Source of the DNA: Castor canadensis
Lineage: Eukaryota > Chordata > Mammalia > Rodentia > Castoridae
Direction of reading: 5' to 3'
Length of the DNA stretch: 64,000 bases
NCBI RefSeq assembly: GCF_047511655.1
Contig: NC_133397.1
Span: 42,484,001-42,548,000 of the forward strand
Positions 47,561-60,000 of this stretch are shown here, in pieces. The first letter of the stretch is position 1. Each line of letters begins with the position of its first letter. The notes under the pieces are model-generated. The model saw only the letters and a program-made list of their open reading frames with translations, ran no database searches and was not told the origin of the DNA. A program made the translations under genes and the position numbers.

Positions 47561-49990
47561 CATAGCCTATTATTTTTAAAAATCTTCCTTACGTTCTGGC
47601 ATGAAGGATCTCGGCCAAATCCTATACATTCTACTCATAGACCTGGAATGCTATTCCTTCAGAAAGTCCTGGGGGCCAGTTTACTCATTGCAAATGTGTT
47701 GCCGTTGATTCTAGGGCTTTTCTGTGAGCAGCACTAGAAAATATGTAGTTTTGAATATAAGATAGAGTCCATACTGATATTTCTAACTAATATGTAATAT
47801 AATAATATTTTTACTTAAGTTCTTTGATTTTATCCATGCAGCAATTTTTTATTATATTAAACTTTTTAGCCCCTAAAATAGTAATATGATATCTAACTTT
47901 CGTTTTTCTCTATAACACATAAAGTACATTAAAAATGATAAAATTTTTAACTAATTACCTTTTATAATGAATTTAGTATCTAAATAAATAAATAAATAAA
48001 TGCAAAAATAGAATAAAATTTATTCCATCTGTGTTCATAGTACAAATACGGCACTCTAAAAGTTACTTGAAATAATTGTTATCTCTTGTGTGTTTATTTA
48101 TATTTATATTGGATAAACAGCCATACTCTCAATCAAATGTGAAGGAAAGAAAAAGGCATTGTTTGATTATAAAAAAACTCAGAAATTTGTCTTCCATATA
48201 CTCTATGTTAAGGAATTTCTTGGAGATTTTTCCCCAGAAAGAAAAAGTAAAATACAACAAACAGGAAAGATTTAGGAACATGGATATAATGCTTTAATTT
48301 TAGGAGCACAAAGAAAAGATATTCCTAAATGGCAGATAACTGGGGTCCTGTAAATCAAACAGTCCAGACGGAAAAGGATTACAAAGGCCTACTCAGGGAG
48401 ATAGGGGGAACAAAAATATCCACTCCATGAACAGATTTACTAGAATGCTTGAGATAGTGGAATAATTTAAAGATATAATTATGGTACTGTAATAGACAAA
48501 TCAGAGAAGCACAATTGGAGGAACTAAAAGCTTTATCAGTAGGGAAATGTGATCACAGAACATTCTATGATCGTGCACTGGACCTTCCCAAATTGATAAT
48601 AATGTTGCTTAATAATTTCTAACTTTTAGTATCAATATGTGGAAAAAGTAAAGCGGATTTAATTATGGTTATGGGAAAAATAGTATAAATCTTAGTAATG
48701 TTGACTATATAAAAGACAGGGAGCCAAATTTAAGAAGTGAAGGGGGAAAGGGAAAATAGGTACATAATATCCTCAACTTACACAAAATGAAGTGAAGAGA
48801 TATTTTCTATTAAATAAAGATTTCAGTGTATCATTTAAGCATACAAAGGAAATTTATAATCGTAAAAGGAACTGAAGCAGAAACTATTAAAATGTGTGAT
48901 CTTTGTGGGAGCAGGGTTAAGACTGTGGGATTGTGGGAGGCAACTGTTACTTATTTTTTGTAAAACATCCTTAGTAATGAATGTACTTAATCTTGGGGAT
49001 AGAATGTATTGATTAAAATCATTAATATTTACCAGCAGTATTAGGAGAATAGAAGTATCATTTCAAGAAAGGTAAATCACAAAATGAAGCTAGGTAAAAT
49101 CTACCAGAATGCCCATTAAAGGGTAAAGTATTGAAGGTAGTGAAAAATAGATGGTCAATGTGAAGGCCACAAAATAGAAATGTCACCTGCCAGTAATTAA
49201 TGTCCACAAATAAATAGTGATATAAATGACATACAAGCTCTGTTCAAGATAGAAGAAAAATTTCCATACTTGATAAACTCTTGAATCAAGTGACAGAAAT
49301 GGCTTACTCCTAATGAGAAACAATTTTTATACAAAACAGTATTGAGATATATCTACAGATCTGAATAAAGTTACAAAATTTTTAAAAAGAAAGAGAAAGT
49401 GTGACAGTGAGATTATAACAAAAATCAGAACTGGGTTTTCTTTTAAAGTTGACTTAGAGAGATAAAGACATTGGGCTATCCTAGGATTTTCCTTTTATAA
49501 CATTTGACTAATATATGACCATCTTTACAGAACTGGGTAAACAAAAGTAGTGGTCTAAGAATTTATGATAGATACAAATTGTTCTGTTATGAAATAGTCA
49601 CAAATTTTTTTTTCACATACTCAAGGATTTAGGAAGTACCTCACTAATGAACATCACATTCTAAAACATGCAATTGAAGGGAAAATAGTGTGGCATTTAT
49701 GTTTTAAAAGCAAGGACTGAAACCCTATCTCTTGGTTCAAAACTCAGCTGATCTCAATTCTTAGCTGTATGAAGGTGGTCTTGGATGAACTTCTAGCTTC
49801 TAGAACTTCTAATTGTATTCCAGAGAAAAATATAATTCCTCTTTGCAAAACAATAACATTCTATTAAGCCTCAACTTATTTCTAGAACTTTCATATACAA
49901 TATTAAACATGAATGGAAATAGAATAAAGTGCAAGCATGCACACACACAAATTAAAAATACAGAGAAAAATCATGAGATATGCAGGTCAC
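47561..49990. other. Unique non-coding sequence, 2.4 kb
   Basis: AT-rich. A short (AAAT)n run lies near 47980-48001. No gene or recognised repeat. Confidence 0.5.
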
Positions 49991-50414
49991 TATTATGGTT
50001 TGTGGTTGTCCCCAACATTTATGTGTTGGATCTTTGTCCTTAATGTGATAGTGTTGAGGTGGTAAAACCTTTAAAAGATGGGGTCTGGTGCAAGGTAATG
50101 AAGACACTGACAACATTGTCCTCAGTAGGGATTAATGCTGATCTCACAGTGTAAGTTATTTCTCATGAGAGGGTTTTGTTATAAAGTGAGGCCACCCAAT
50201 ACACTTTGTCCTCTTCTGTCCCTGGCTGGTTCCACATCCAGGTATCCACCATGTTTTGACTCAGGCAAGGGGGTCCTTGCTAAAGATCTAACAGACAGGC
50301 TCCCCCAATCTTGGAATTTCAGCTTCCAAAACTGTGAGCTAAGTAAACATCTTTTCTTTACAAAGTATCAGTCTTAAATATTTTGATACAGTAGCAGAAA
50401 ATGGACTAGTATAG
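49991..50414 (+). repeat. MaLR-type LTR, plus strand
   Basis: Begins TATTATGGTTTGTGGTTGTC and CCCCAACATTTATGTGTTGG, then GTGTTGAGGTGG, TTCTCATGAGAGGG and GCTTCCAAAACTGTGAGCTA with a degraded AAGTAAAC polyadenylation area, ending GAAAATGGACTAGTATAG. This is the block order of an MST/MLT1-type LTR. It is a solo copy. Confidence 0.7.
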
Positions 50415-51065
50415 AGTCATGGTGAAAAAGGCATAAAGTTAACTAGAGCCCTAGTATGAGGGCAGGTAAAGAATGGAAACACCAATATTTGAAGAAATAA
50501 CAGCTATTTATTGTCTTAACCTTGCAAAAGACATATACCCTGTAGTCAAGAACTACAAACCCCAAGCAAGATTAATATACACAAAAGAACACCTGAACAG
50601 ACCATAATAAAACTACCAAAGGCCAAAGTACAGAAGAAAATTTTAAAGGGGCCAGGAAATAAAGAGAAAATACCTAAAAAGAAGAAGTGATATCATCTTC
50701 AAAAGAAGAACAGTAGAAGGCAGGTTATAATAAGACGGTGTCCTCAAAGTAGCTGATAGATGATAGCTGCCAACCTGGAAGTCTGTGCCCAGCAAACACA
50801 CCCTGTAAAAATGAGGATAAAAGACACATTTTTAGAAACTCTAAAATTATAAGAAGTAATGACCAGCAAACTTGTAACAGGGAAAATATACTTTAGGAAG
50901 AAGATAAATGATTCCTGCTGGAAACATGAAGATGCAAGAATTAATGAAAAGTAATAATGGTAAATATGGATAATTTTAAAAGAATATCAAATATGTAGAA
51001 CCAGTCTATCTATTTCTTCTTTCTATGTTTCTGAGGTATAGCTCCTCAGCCTCTTTCCCCTATTT
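50415..51065. other. Non-coding sequence, nothing recognised
   Basis: No gene or clear repeat seen. Confidence 0.5.
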
Positions 51066-51293
51066 ATTTTCTAGCAGTAATGGGCTTTGAATTCAGGGTC
51101 TTATGCTTGCTGGGCAAGTACTATACCACTTGAGCTATGCCTCCAGCCTTTTTTTTTGTTTAAGTTTGCTTTTCAGATAGGGTCTTGAATTTTTCTTTTG
51201 TGCTCAGGACATACCTTGGACTGATCCAGATCCTCCAAACTCTGCCTCCTGCATAGCTGGGATTATAGAATTATACCACCATCCCAGGTCCAC
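51066..51293 (-). repeat. Dimeric B1-dID-like SINE, minus strand
   Basis: GGGCTTTGAATTCAGGGTC, CTTGCTGGGCAAGTACTATA and CCACTTGAGCTATGCC give the ID-like half. After a T-rich linker, ATAGGGTCTTG, CTCTGCCTCCTGCATAGCTG and GGATTATAG give the B1-like half. Confidence 0.8.
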
Positions 51294-52012
51294 TTCTTTT
51301 TGAGGAGACCAGAATTCTAATTTTTAGTTCCTATGTCTTCAGTTCCACTGAAAACTTCCTTTTCAGTCATTCAGCCACATCTTTTAGGATCAGAAAGTGG
51401 CCAATGGAAAAAAGTGGTCTTCAATGCCACAAATTTTCACCTCCCTTAGCTGTCCAGATTCTTCGTTTTATTTTTTAAAATTTGGTCCAGTTTTTCTAGA
51501 TGTGTTTTTGCAAGCAGTTTGCTTTAAATTATATATTCTGTAGGTACAAAAAATTATTTATGTACACTTAAAATTTTGAATTTGTTCTCTTTGTTATTAA
51601 AATGTCTGTTTTCCATGTCAGTAGAGTGTAAAAATAAGTATAGACTATAAACTCAAAAAGATATAGAAACATCAAATAAACAAGCAATACAAGAATACAA
51701 TATGAAGAAAATTAATGTAGGAAAAGAAGCATATCTGATAAAACAATCAATATAAATTGAAAACCTTATTTTCAAGAAGAAAAAAGGACGAGCAGATAGG
51801 ATTAATAATTTAAATCCATCTAAATATTACTTCCAGGAAGTACACATAGAGAAATTTAGAAAGTTTAGAGGAAAAAGGTCAAAGATAAAACGTGCAATAC
51901 AATTCAAAAGAAGATTTAAAATACTTTCCTTCAAGATAAAAGACAAGATTAAAATAAAACATTGCATTTAATTAAAAATCTGCACATTCTTATGAATGAT
52001 TTCTCTACAATG
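51294..52012. other. Non-coding sequence, nothing recognised
   Basis: AT-rich, no gene or clear repeat. Confidence 0.5.
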
Positions 52013-52364
52013 AAGATTGCCTGAAACTGGACGTGTTCCCTCAAAACTCATATGCTGAAACTCAAATCTCCAATGTGATGGAATTGAGAGGTTAGACCTT
52101 TCTGAGGTAATTAGTTCATGCAATTAGGTGACTCCTGAGGGGCAGAAGTGCCCTTATAAAAGAGAAGCCAGAGAGCTCTTTTGTTCTTTATTGACTATGT
52201 GAGGATACAAACAGAAATAGGGAGTCTGCAACCTGAAAGAGGGTCCTTGCCAGAACTTGACCATGACAGCACCTGGATCTCAACTTTCAGTCGCTTAAGT
52301 GAGAATTAAATGTTTGCTGTTTAAATCATCCACTCTGTGGAAACAGACTGACAAAGACAAAGAC
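52013..52364 (+). repeat. MLT1-like MaLR LTR, plus strand
   Basis: The blocks CTCAAAACTCATATGCTGAA, CTCCAATGTGATGGAATTG, GAGGTAATTAGTTCATG, GTGCCCTTATAAAAGAG, TATGTGAGGATACAAAC and AACCTGAAAGAGGG occur in the MLT1 order, ending near ATCCACTCTGTGG. Solo and diverged. Confidence 0.75.
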
Positions 52365-52539
52365 ATAACTGTTAGATTGTATTGCTGTCCTGCAACATTT
52401 AAGGAAAAATATTTGACAGACAAAAGAAAATTGTCACATAAAATTAGTGGGAGATTTTAACATGTTTTCCTGTTGTTAGCCAAAACAGAGAAGCAAACAA
52501 AATTATATGACAGAAAAGAATGTGGAATGGTGGTAGTAA

Positions 52540-52690
52540 ACCTGGCTCTGTATCAGCATCACTTGTGGTCTCTGGATGTGCAGATGCCTGGACTCATCTT
52601 TCCAGAGTTTTTTTTCAGTTGTTTTGAGTGAGTTAGAGGCATTATTGCTTTATAAAAACCTCTCAAGAAATAGTAATGTGGAACCAGAGT
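52540..52690 (+). repeat. MER1-type hAT DNA-transposon relic
   Basis: CTGTATCAGCATCACTTG followed by TGCAGATGCCTGGACTCATC and a right part with AGAAATAGTAATGTGG resembles a short non-autonomous hAT element related to the one at 7353-7470. The termini are degraded, so the limits are approximate. Confidence 0.4.
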
Positions 52691-53332
52691 AGAGCTAATA
52701 AGGTAGAGGTAGAGAATCTGAAAGTTATTTAAGTAAAGTTAATTCACACTATAGTTAAACTCTGTATCCTACAGAGAAAATCTCCTTAAAAATAGTCTAT
52801 GAATATTTATAAAAATTCTCATTTACAAAATCACAAAGAATCCTCAATAAAACATATAATGCAAAAGTGTTATATAATCTCCGTTCTCTAAATAACGTGA
52901 TAAAGTGTATTGGAAATAAAATATAAAACACACTGACAACTTGACTCAAAGCAAAATCCAAACTGTAACACAATACTTAGAAAATAGAATTATGATAAAT
53001 TATAATGATTTTAATTATTATTATAATTCTTATGAGTATATATAATATATGGCTAAAGTTTTTCTTAGAGAAAAATTAGTAGCACTTAATTATTTCATTA
53101 ATAAGTGATATAGAAACAAAGAAAGAAAGAATTAAAGCAGCTAGCTTGTGATTCATATATTGATTTTGGTGGAGGGACGCATCCAGAGGAGAAAGAAAGG
53201 GGACCTAGTTAACATCTTGTCACTAAACTTCTGGGTAATCAGACTAAAAATTGTTAGGAAGAAGACATAATTCATTATATGCAAAGGTTATGAAATCAGT
53301 ATGTCAAAGAGATTTCTATCTTCCATGTTCTT
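52691..53332. other. Very AT-rich non-coding sequence
   Basis: The part 52980-53060 is nearly all A and T with overlapping inverted repeats. No gene recognised. Confidence 0.5.
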
Positions 53333-53645
53333 TGTAGTACTAGTCACAATAGCCAAGATGAAACCAACTGAAGAGTCCCCATCAATTGATAAATAGATAA
53401 AGAAATGTGTTTTTTATATACAAAGGAATACTATTCAGCCTTAAAAAGGAAATCCTATAATTTGTGATAACATGGATGAACCTACAGGATATCATGTAAA
53501 GTGAAATTAAAAAGGCACAGAAAGACACATAACACATAATCTCACTTATACTTGAAATCTATAAATAATTAAATTCATAAACACAGAAAACAGAATGGTA
53601 GTTATAAAAAACTGAGGTATGAAGATGAGGGAGATGCTGATTTAA
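53333..53645 (+). mobile_element. Ancient L1 3' fragment, plus strand
   Basis: GTCACAATAGCCAAGATG, TCCCCATCAATTGATAAATAG, GGAATACTATTCAGCCTTAA, AACATGGATGAACCTACAGG and CACAGAAAGACACATAA follow the end of ORF2 and the start of the 3'UTR of an old L1. Frames are broken and the copy is truncated at both ends. Confidence 0.85.
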
Positions 53646-53979
53646 GGACCTCTATGTGATGGTCCTAGATTTTGTAGATTTGCTGTTCATTCAAACCTAC
53701 CAGAGACTCCAAATTTTAATCAATTCAGTTGTAATACAAATACTCCTCTAATGTAAACTATTCAATAATGGCTTTTCAATAAAGCAAAATGACTAAGCTA
53801 TTTAACATTCATGAAACAGAACAAAATGAGAATTACGTGGGAAATTTTGCCAAAACAAAAAAGAAAATAAAATAAGGTATAGACTAAAACTCTGAGACCA
53901 AAGTGCATTATAATTCTATAAAAATAAACACTACTATGTCAGAAATACAAACTCATTAGTGAATCAAAATTGTAGATCA

Positions 53980-54066
53980 TGGACCAGAAGCTCAAGATAT
54001 AGAGTGCTTGCATTGTAAGTATGAAGCCCGGAAGTTCAAACCCCAATCCCATCAAAAAAAAAAAAT
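53980..54066 (+). repeat. ID-like tRNA-derived SINE, plus strand
   Basis: GACCAGAAGCTCAAGATATA, GAGTGCTTGCATTGTAAG and AAGTTCAAACCCCAATCCC followed by an A-run give a monomeric ID-type SINE with pol III A and B boxes. It is diverged and not a tRNA gene. Confidence 0.7.
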
Positions 54067-57000
54067 GTAGATGTTGAAAAAGATCTAAAGGTATCTGTAG
54101 GAAATAAAATAAATGATGAAAATGACATGCTTTGGCAGTGAGAAAAAGTGAATTATTCAAAAATGGTTTGAGACTAATTTAACCACAAAAATTAAAATAT
54201 GTTTATTATGTTCCTAAGAACATATTAAATGATACTTTATTAAAAAGTAGAATTTTAAAAGCCCCAGAAGAAATGGAGGATAATATATAATTCCATAGAA
54301 GGGGAAGACCAAAGGCAAAATCATGAAATAAACATTGATAAATTTGACTATTTAGGAAATACTCGTACATACAATATAGCAATAAAAGGAAATAAGCGAC
54401 TTTTACTTTAATTCATAATGGAATAACAGGGACTAGAATTCCCCTACCATCTTAAACAAATTTAAACAACGGACATAGTATATGAAATAATAATTTTCAG
54501 ACATTGGACAATAAGCACACATGACAGTGATCCTTGTGAAAGGGAAAAATCAGTTTCTTTTGGCCGCATAGAATTCCCAGGTTGCATAGTAGAGAAGACA
54601 GTCCAAATAGTCTGGTGATTTCCATGGGTTGAAGGAGCCAATTTAGCATTCAAGGAGAACTAAGCAGTTAGAATTCACAGGGTAGAAGACCAGAGAAGAG
54701 TTGAACATTCTAGAAGCTCTGGAATTATGCAAAGGAATCCCCTTGAAGGTCCAGCTGTACTGATCATGGAGTGATCAACAAAAGAATGCTGGAATAATTC
54801 CTGAAAGTTCATCCAGGACTGAGACTAGTTCCTGTTCACAACCAGGGTGAAGAAAATCCTACCGGTGGTTAGAGTACCAGGAAGAACACCCAGTAGTGGG
54901 TACATACTAGAGTTAGGCCAAAGACTCCTCCTATTTTCCTTATCAGAGATTAGAAGCAAACCTTAAAAGGATCAAATTTTTCCAAGTAACTATATACCAA
55001 AACAAAGCCCAGATAGAAGTTTTTTTTATAAAATCAATAGCATAAAATTTTTATATTATATACTTCATATTCTGCTTCTTAGTTCATATTCTTGGGAACA
55101 TGATCTCATCTTCAGTGGTAGCTTCCTCGTGCTGCAGGTGCAAATATCTGGGTCAAATAATTGGATGAAGGTGATCTGGATGTTTGACAGTTCTCACATA
55201 CTGGACTTATCTGAGTCCTCCTGCCTTGTAAAATTTATGTTGGAGATGGCCATCTTAGAGAGAGACCCAGAGAGACTGACAAATATTTATAGGAAATGAG
55301 CTGCAAAAAGACTTGATTTTGTGCTTGAAAAAGCACAAAATGTATTTATGGTGTAGGCTTGTCCACAGCTCTTCCCAAAGAGGGTCATAGTAGGAGCACT
55401 AATTCTTCAAGGTCATAGTGAAGAATGTCATGTACTTTAATTGGTGTCAGGTCTGTTTATGTTTTAAGAGGCTATAACCTAACACCTAACACCTGGTGGT
55501 TTTGTTACCTATCAACTCTGCTAGTGTTAATATAGGATGTGGATTTCTTTCAGATGCTAAAAATATTCATAAAATCATCATGACTAGCCTTATAGCTAAG
55601 GTCAACTGACCAACAAGGTTGGCTGGGGAAACCCCAAAGCATTAGGGAGCAACTTTGAAGAAGTCAGTTTTGACACATGTGCAATAGTTCAAAGATCAAA
55701 AGTGACAGATGTTGCATAACAATTTATAATTTTTGGCATTTAAGGCATATATAATACTCTAAACAATTCAGACATTGAAGTTAAATATATTTATTATTAA
55801 TAAGAAGTTTATATCAACCAAGGAATACATAAATAAATTTCATCTACAAAGTGTAAAACAAACTGGGCTCAAAAAGTACATTTCTATAAATTACCAATAC
55901 ATTTTTCAAAAGTAACTCTTTCCTAATATTTAACTGCTTTTTACGCTATAAAATTGCATTTTCACATATAACATGTGTTGTTAAATAATTCCTTGTTTGA
56001 TATTAATTATTGATAGCTAGAGCTTTCCCTTAATAGATATTTTTAATATTTACACTTTAATTAATGAAACATGAGTCCTGCTTAACAGAATTATACATCA
56101 ATGAGTCTTTTGGTTGTTTTTCAAAAGAGCATATGGTCAAAATCTTAGTGAAATATTGTACTAAACAAAATCATATGTGGATAAGAAATAAATGAGCTTT
56201 AGTCTCCTCAAACACCATGTTTATTCAATCAGTGAAGAAAGTTCTATATTATTTTTCATACTTGAATTATCAGCTATTCTTAAGATTAATCCTTGATATC
56301 AAACTTATGATTAAGACGATTTTGAAATACATGAGATACGCATTTTATCTTTGGATAGACATGTGTGAACAGAACTCAACCTGCACTCAAAATAGTTTGT
56401 TTAATCAGCATCTTCCTCTGATCTCCTCTATGCTCATGTTTACTGTCTGTTACTAATGAAGTCATGAACACAAAACAGACTTAAGGCTTTGTTTTATTAT
56501 CACTGAAAATTAACCATAATTTTCTTATTTTTTTCCTTAAGAAACATGCTTGCCACAACTAAAGAGTTTTACAGAGAAAGAAGGAAAACCATCAGTTGCT
56601 TCTCATCTCCCTTTCTCTGTAGCAAATACAGCAGAAAGCTATTAGAAAACAAGGCAAAAATAAAACCCTCAGGTACAAAATGAGATCAGGTTCCATGGAC
56701 TAATGTGTCTTCCTCTTGTTTCCTGTAAAAGTATTTTCCTAGCCAAAGCTTATCAAGAAACTCATCCTCAAAATGATCTAGCTTATGTTTATAATATATC
56801 AGACTCAGAATGTAATTTTTTGCAGTGCAAGATGCTGTGGAAATTGAAAGACAAAATTAAAAGGAAGTTAGGAGATAAATTAGTATCTTCCATTTAGGGT
56901 CATTCAAAAAAAAAATCTTTGCTTCTCAGCAATGTGATGAAAAAGTAGAGTGTTATTTCAAGAAATAGAAATTCAATATCAACCTTTGTTTAATGCCTTA

Positions 57001-60000
57001 GAAACAACAAGGAGGGCAAACTTATCCACCACATACCTTTGGAAGTAATTGAAAACTTTTGTTCAGCTGGCCATCTGATTGGAAGCTGGAAAGTAAAAAA
57101 GATTTAAATTGGCCAACTCTAGATTAACACTTGGCTATCAACATTGAAATAGCCAAATGCCATTCAAAGGAAGTCCCTGAAAAACTGCTATGGAATTAAA
57201 ACATGCCTATTTAATCAAAAAGGTAACCAGTTACCAAAAGACCCAGACCATGTGAAAATGGTACAATGCTGATACTGCTACATTGTAATTTTAAAGCAAC
57301 TTTAGAACACATTATTTTTAATGTATTGACTTAATGGAAAGTATTCTAAGGACAACTAAAACTAAAAAGAAATCTTAGAATTTAGTCAATAGTCTAATCA
57401 TTTTGAAATTATTTTACATATGTTATAAACTAATACACATAAATAATTTGGTTAAGCCATAAATTTTTTCTTTAGAGAAAAAGAATTATAAAACCTAAAT
57501 ATTGAATAGAAGTATAATGTGAATTGAATTGGAAGTATACACATGAACTTGATATTTTTTCTTCTTCAGAAATAGTTATTTCTGGTAATTCTTCAAAGCA
57601 ATGACAACTCAATGGCAATGAGCTCCTCTAGGTCCCAGATTATAGTATTTCTATACCATAAACTTGTAATACCTATTTGTAACAGAAAACAGTATAACTA
57701 TCAAAGACAAGTGCATTCTGTCAAAAGAGCACAGAAAGAAATATAGAGGTAATATGTCAAATTTGAGACAATTTACACATGAAAAAGAATAATGAATGCA
57801 GTTGATTGTAACATATTGAACATACTAAAATTCATGTGTTTACAAGTTACTCAAAAGTATAAGTGATGGAAGAATGACAGAACAGAAAACAAAATCACTC
57901 ATGACTCTCATATCTTTCATTTATATTTCTTACTAATTAAATAAATACTGTATGGAAAGAAAAAAATCCAGAAAATATTATTTTCAATTTCTCATGCAAT
58001 AATTGATTCAGACAATTATTGTCAGTGACTAAAAAATTTTGTTGAAAAACTGATGGTGGACTTTATAACAGTGGTCAATGGTTGGTTGAATCATCTAATT
58101 AATGTTAGCCTTATGGAAAGTGGGAGAATCAGATATCATTTTTTTCTTCATGTGAGCCAGCATGAAGCAATAGCATCATTTTTTGAAGTATTCTTAACAA
58201 AAACAAAAACAAAAACAACCCTTCAAATCTAATCAAGACTCAATCATTAACTTTCATTTACAAAAACATGCATTTAAAAAACTATAAGAAATAGAACAAC
58301 ACAGTAGGTTCACACACAAATCTAAATGAGGGATGTTTAGAGGAAGAACTGATTCATCCTCTGTGAAAAGTCAATGACATGAAGAAAGGAGTGGGGTGGG
58401 GGTAGGACTCTTCATTCAAAAGTCTTAAGAGACATGATGAAAACAAAACAAAACAGTACCTGAGCAAACTAACCATGAAACATATTACTTTAAAAACTGT
58501 AGTGTCTATTCAATATAGCATATTGAAGTCAGGAAATTACTTGTTTGATGATGGCACTGTGGTTATGTAAGAAAATGTCCATATAGATGCAGACTGAAGA
58601 GTACTTAGGTGAGTACTCATCATGAAGCCTGGCATTTACTTTAAAATACTTTATCAAAGAACAAGAGAAGTAAAAGGATAAGTGAAAGAAATATGACAAT
58701 TGTTACCTCTGAGTGACAGGCATACAGAAATTGGTGATATTATTCTATCTTGTGTATATTTTTAAAATTCCATATTAATTTTTTAAATTGCAAAACAATT
58801 AAAATTAATGTAATGATTCTCTTAAAAATTGCTGTTGATTGGATATAGGTAGACAATCAAATTAATGAAAGAATCAGAAAACAGTCAAACTCTATTTTGG
58901 TTTCGGTTACTGAATCTTGTTTCCAGGTAATGTTGAATCAAAATGTAGGTCTTAACTGGTGAGGATGTCTTCTGAATTACAAATGAGGCAGAGACTCTCA
59001 GCTTCAACAGAAGTAGCCCAATCTTGTATAGTAAATCTTGTTTAAAGGTAAGTAGGCAAAAAAAGATGGACTTCCAAAAAATAATGTGGCAGGGAAATGT
59101 TTTCTTCAAGGACCCTTCTGACTAATACTTAATCTACTTCACTATTATAAAAATTAGTACCTTAACAGAGAGCCAAGAGATCTGAATATTTAACATGCTT
59201 AAATATTCAGGAAGCAATACTCATTTTGAAGTAATGAGGAAACCATTACTTCATGAATGTATTTCTCAGGGCAAAATGCTTTGAATAACAAAATGCATAA
59301 GGCGGAGAGAACACATGGAAGTCTATGGCATGACATGTGTGGATCAATGTTGCTAAGCTGCAAGGTAAGGAACACAAGGTTGCATGGTTCTTATTTTGAA
59401 AGAAAAGACAACATCAGCATTTGTAAAAAAAATATGAAAAGAAAAATATGAAAACATATAATCATAGGTAATTTTATACCAAACTACCTAAATCCATTGA
59501 TTAAGAACAAAATGGCACACATACTAGGTACATAGCACTACAATTGGAGAAAAATAAAATCATGTGAAAGTCAAATGACTTCTTATATTTTTATATCTAT
59601 TAAATTTCAACATTTCATGGGTATATTGTTTGTGAATTTAAAGTGTATAGGCAAAACATGAAAAGTTAGATACTCAGAAATAATGCCACTGCACAAATAA
59701 TCACATGATGGGGCACACAGGTGTTTGACATAACTGAGGATTTGCAGACTATTCACCTAATGAATATTTAAGCTCTCTAACTCCAAATGCATGCATGTGC
59801 TAACATCTGCATTTATCATAATTAATGGGTTGATATTATCTTTAGTTTTTTTTTTAAAAGGACTGAGTAATCTTTCAAGCATAATTAATGAAGGAGAGCA
59901 GTGGAGGGGTGAATTCAAGTATGATGCACTTGATACATTGTAAGAACCTTTGTAAATGCTACAATGTACCCCAGCCAGCACAACAATAAAAAGAAGAAAA

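Noticed and set aside
53980..54066. tRNA-like A and B box motifs
   Set aside because: They belong to an ID-type SINE with an A-tail. The cloverleaf is decayed, so no tRNA gene is called.
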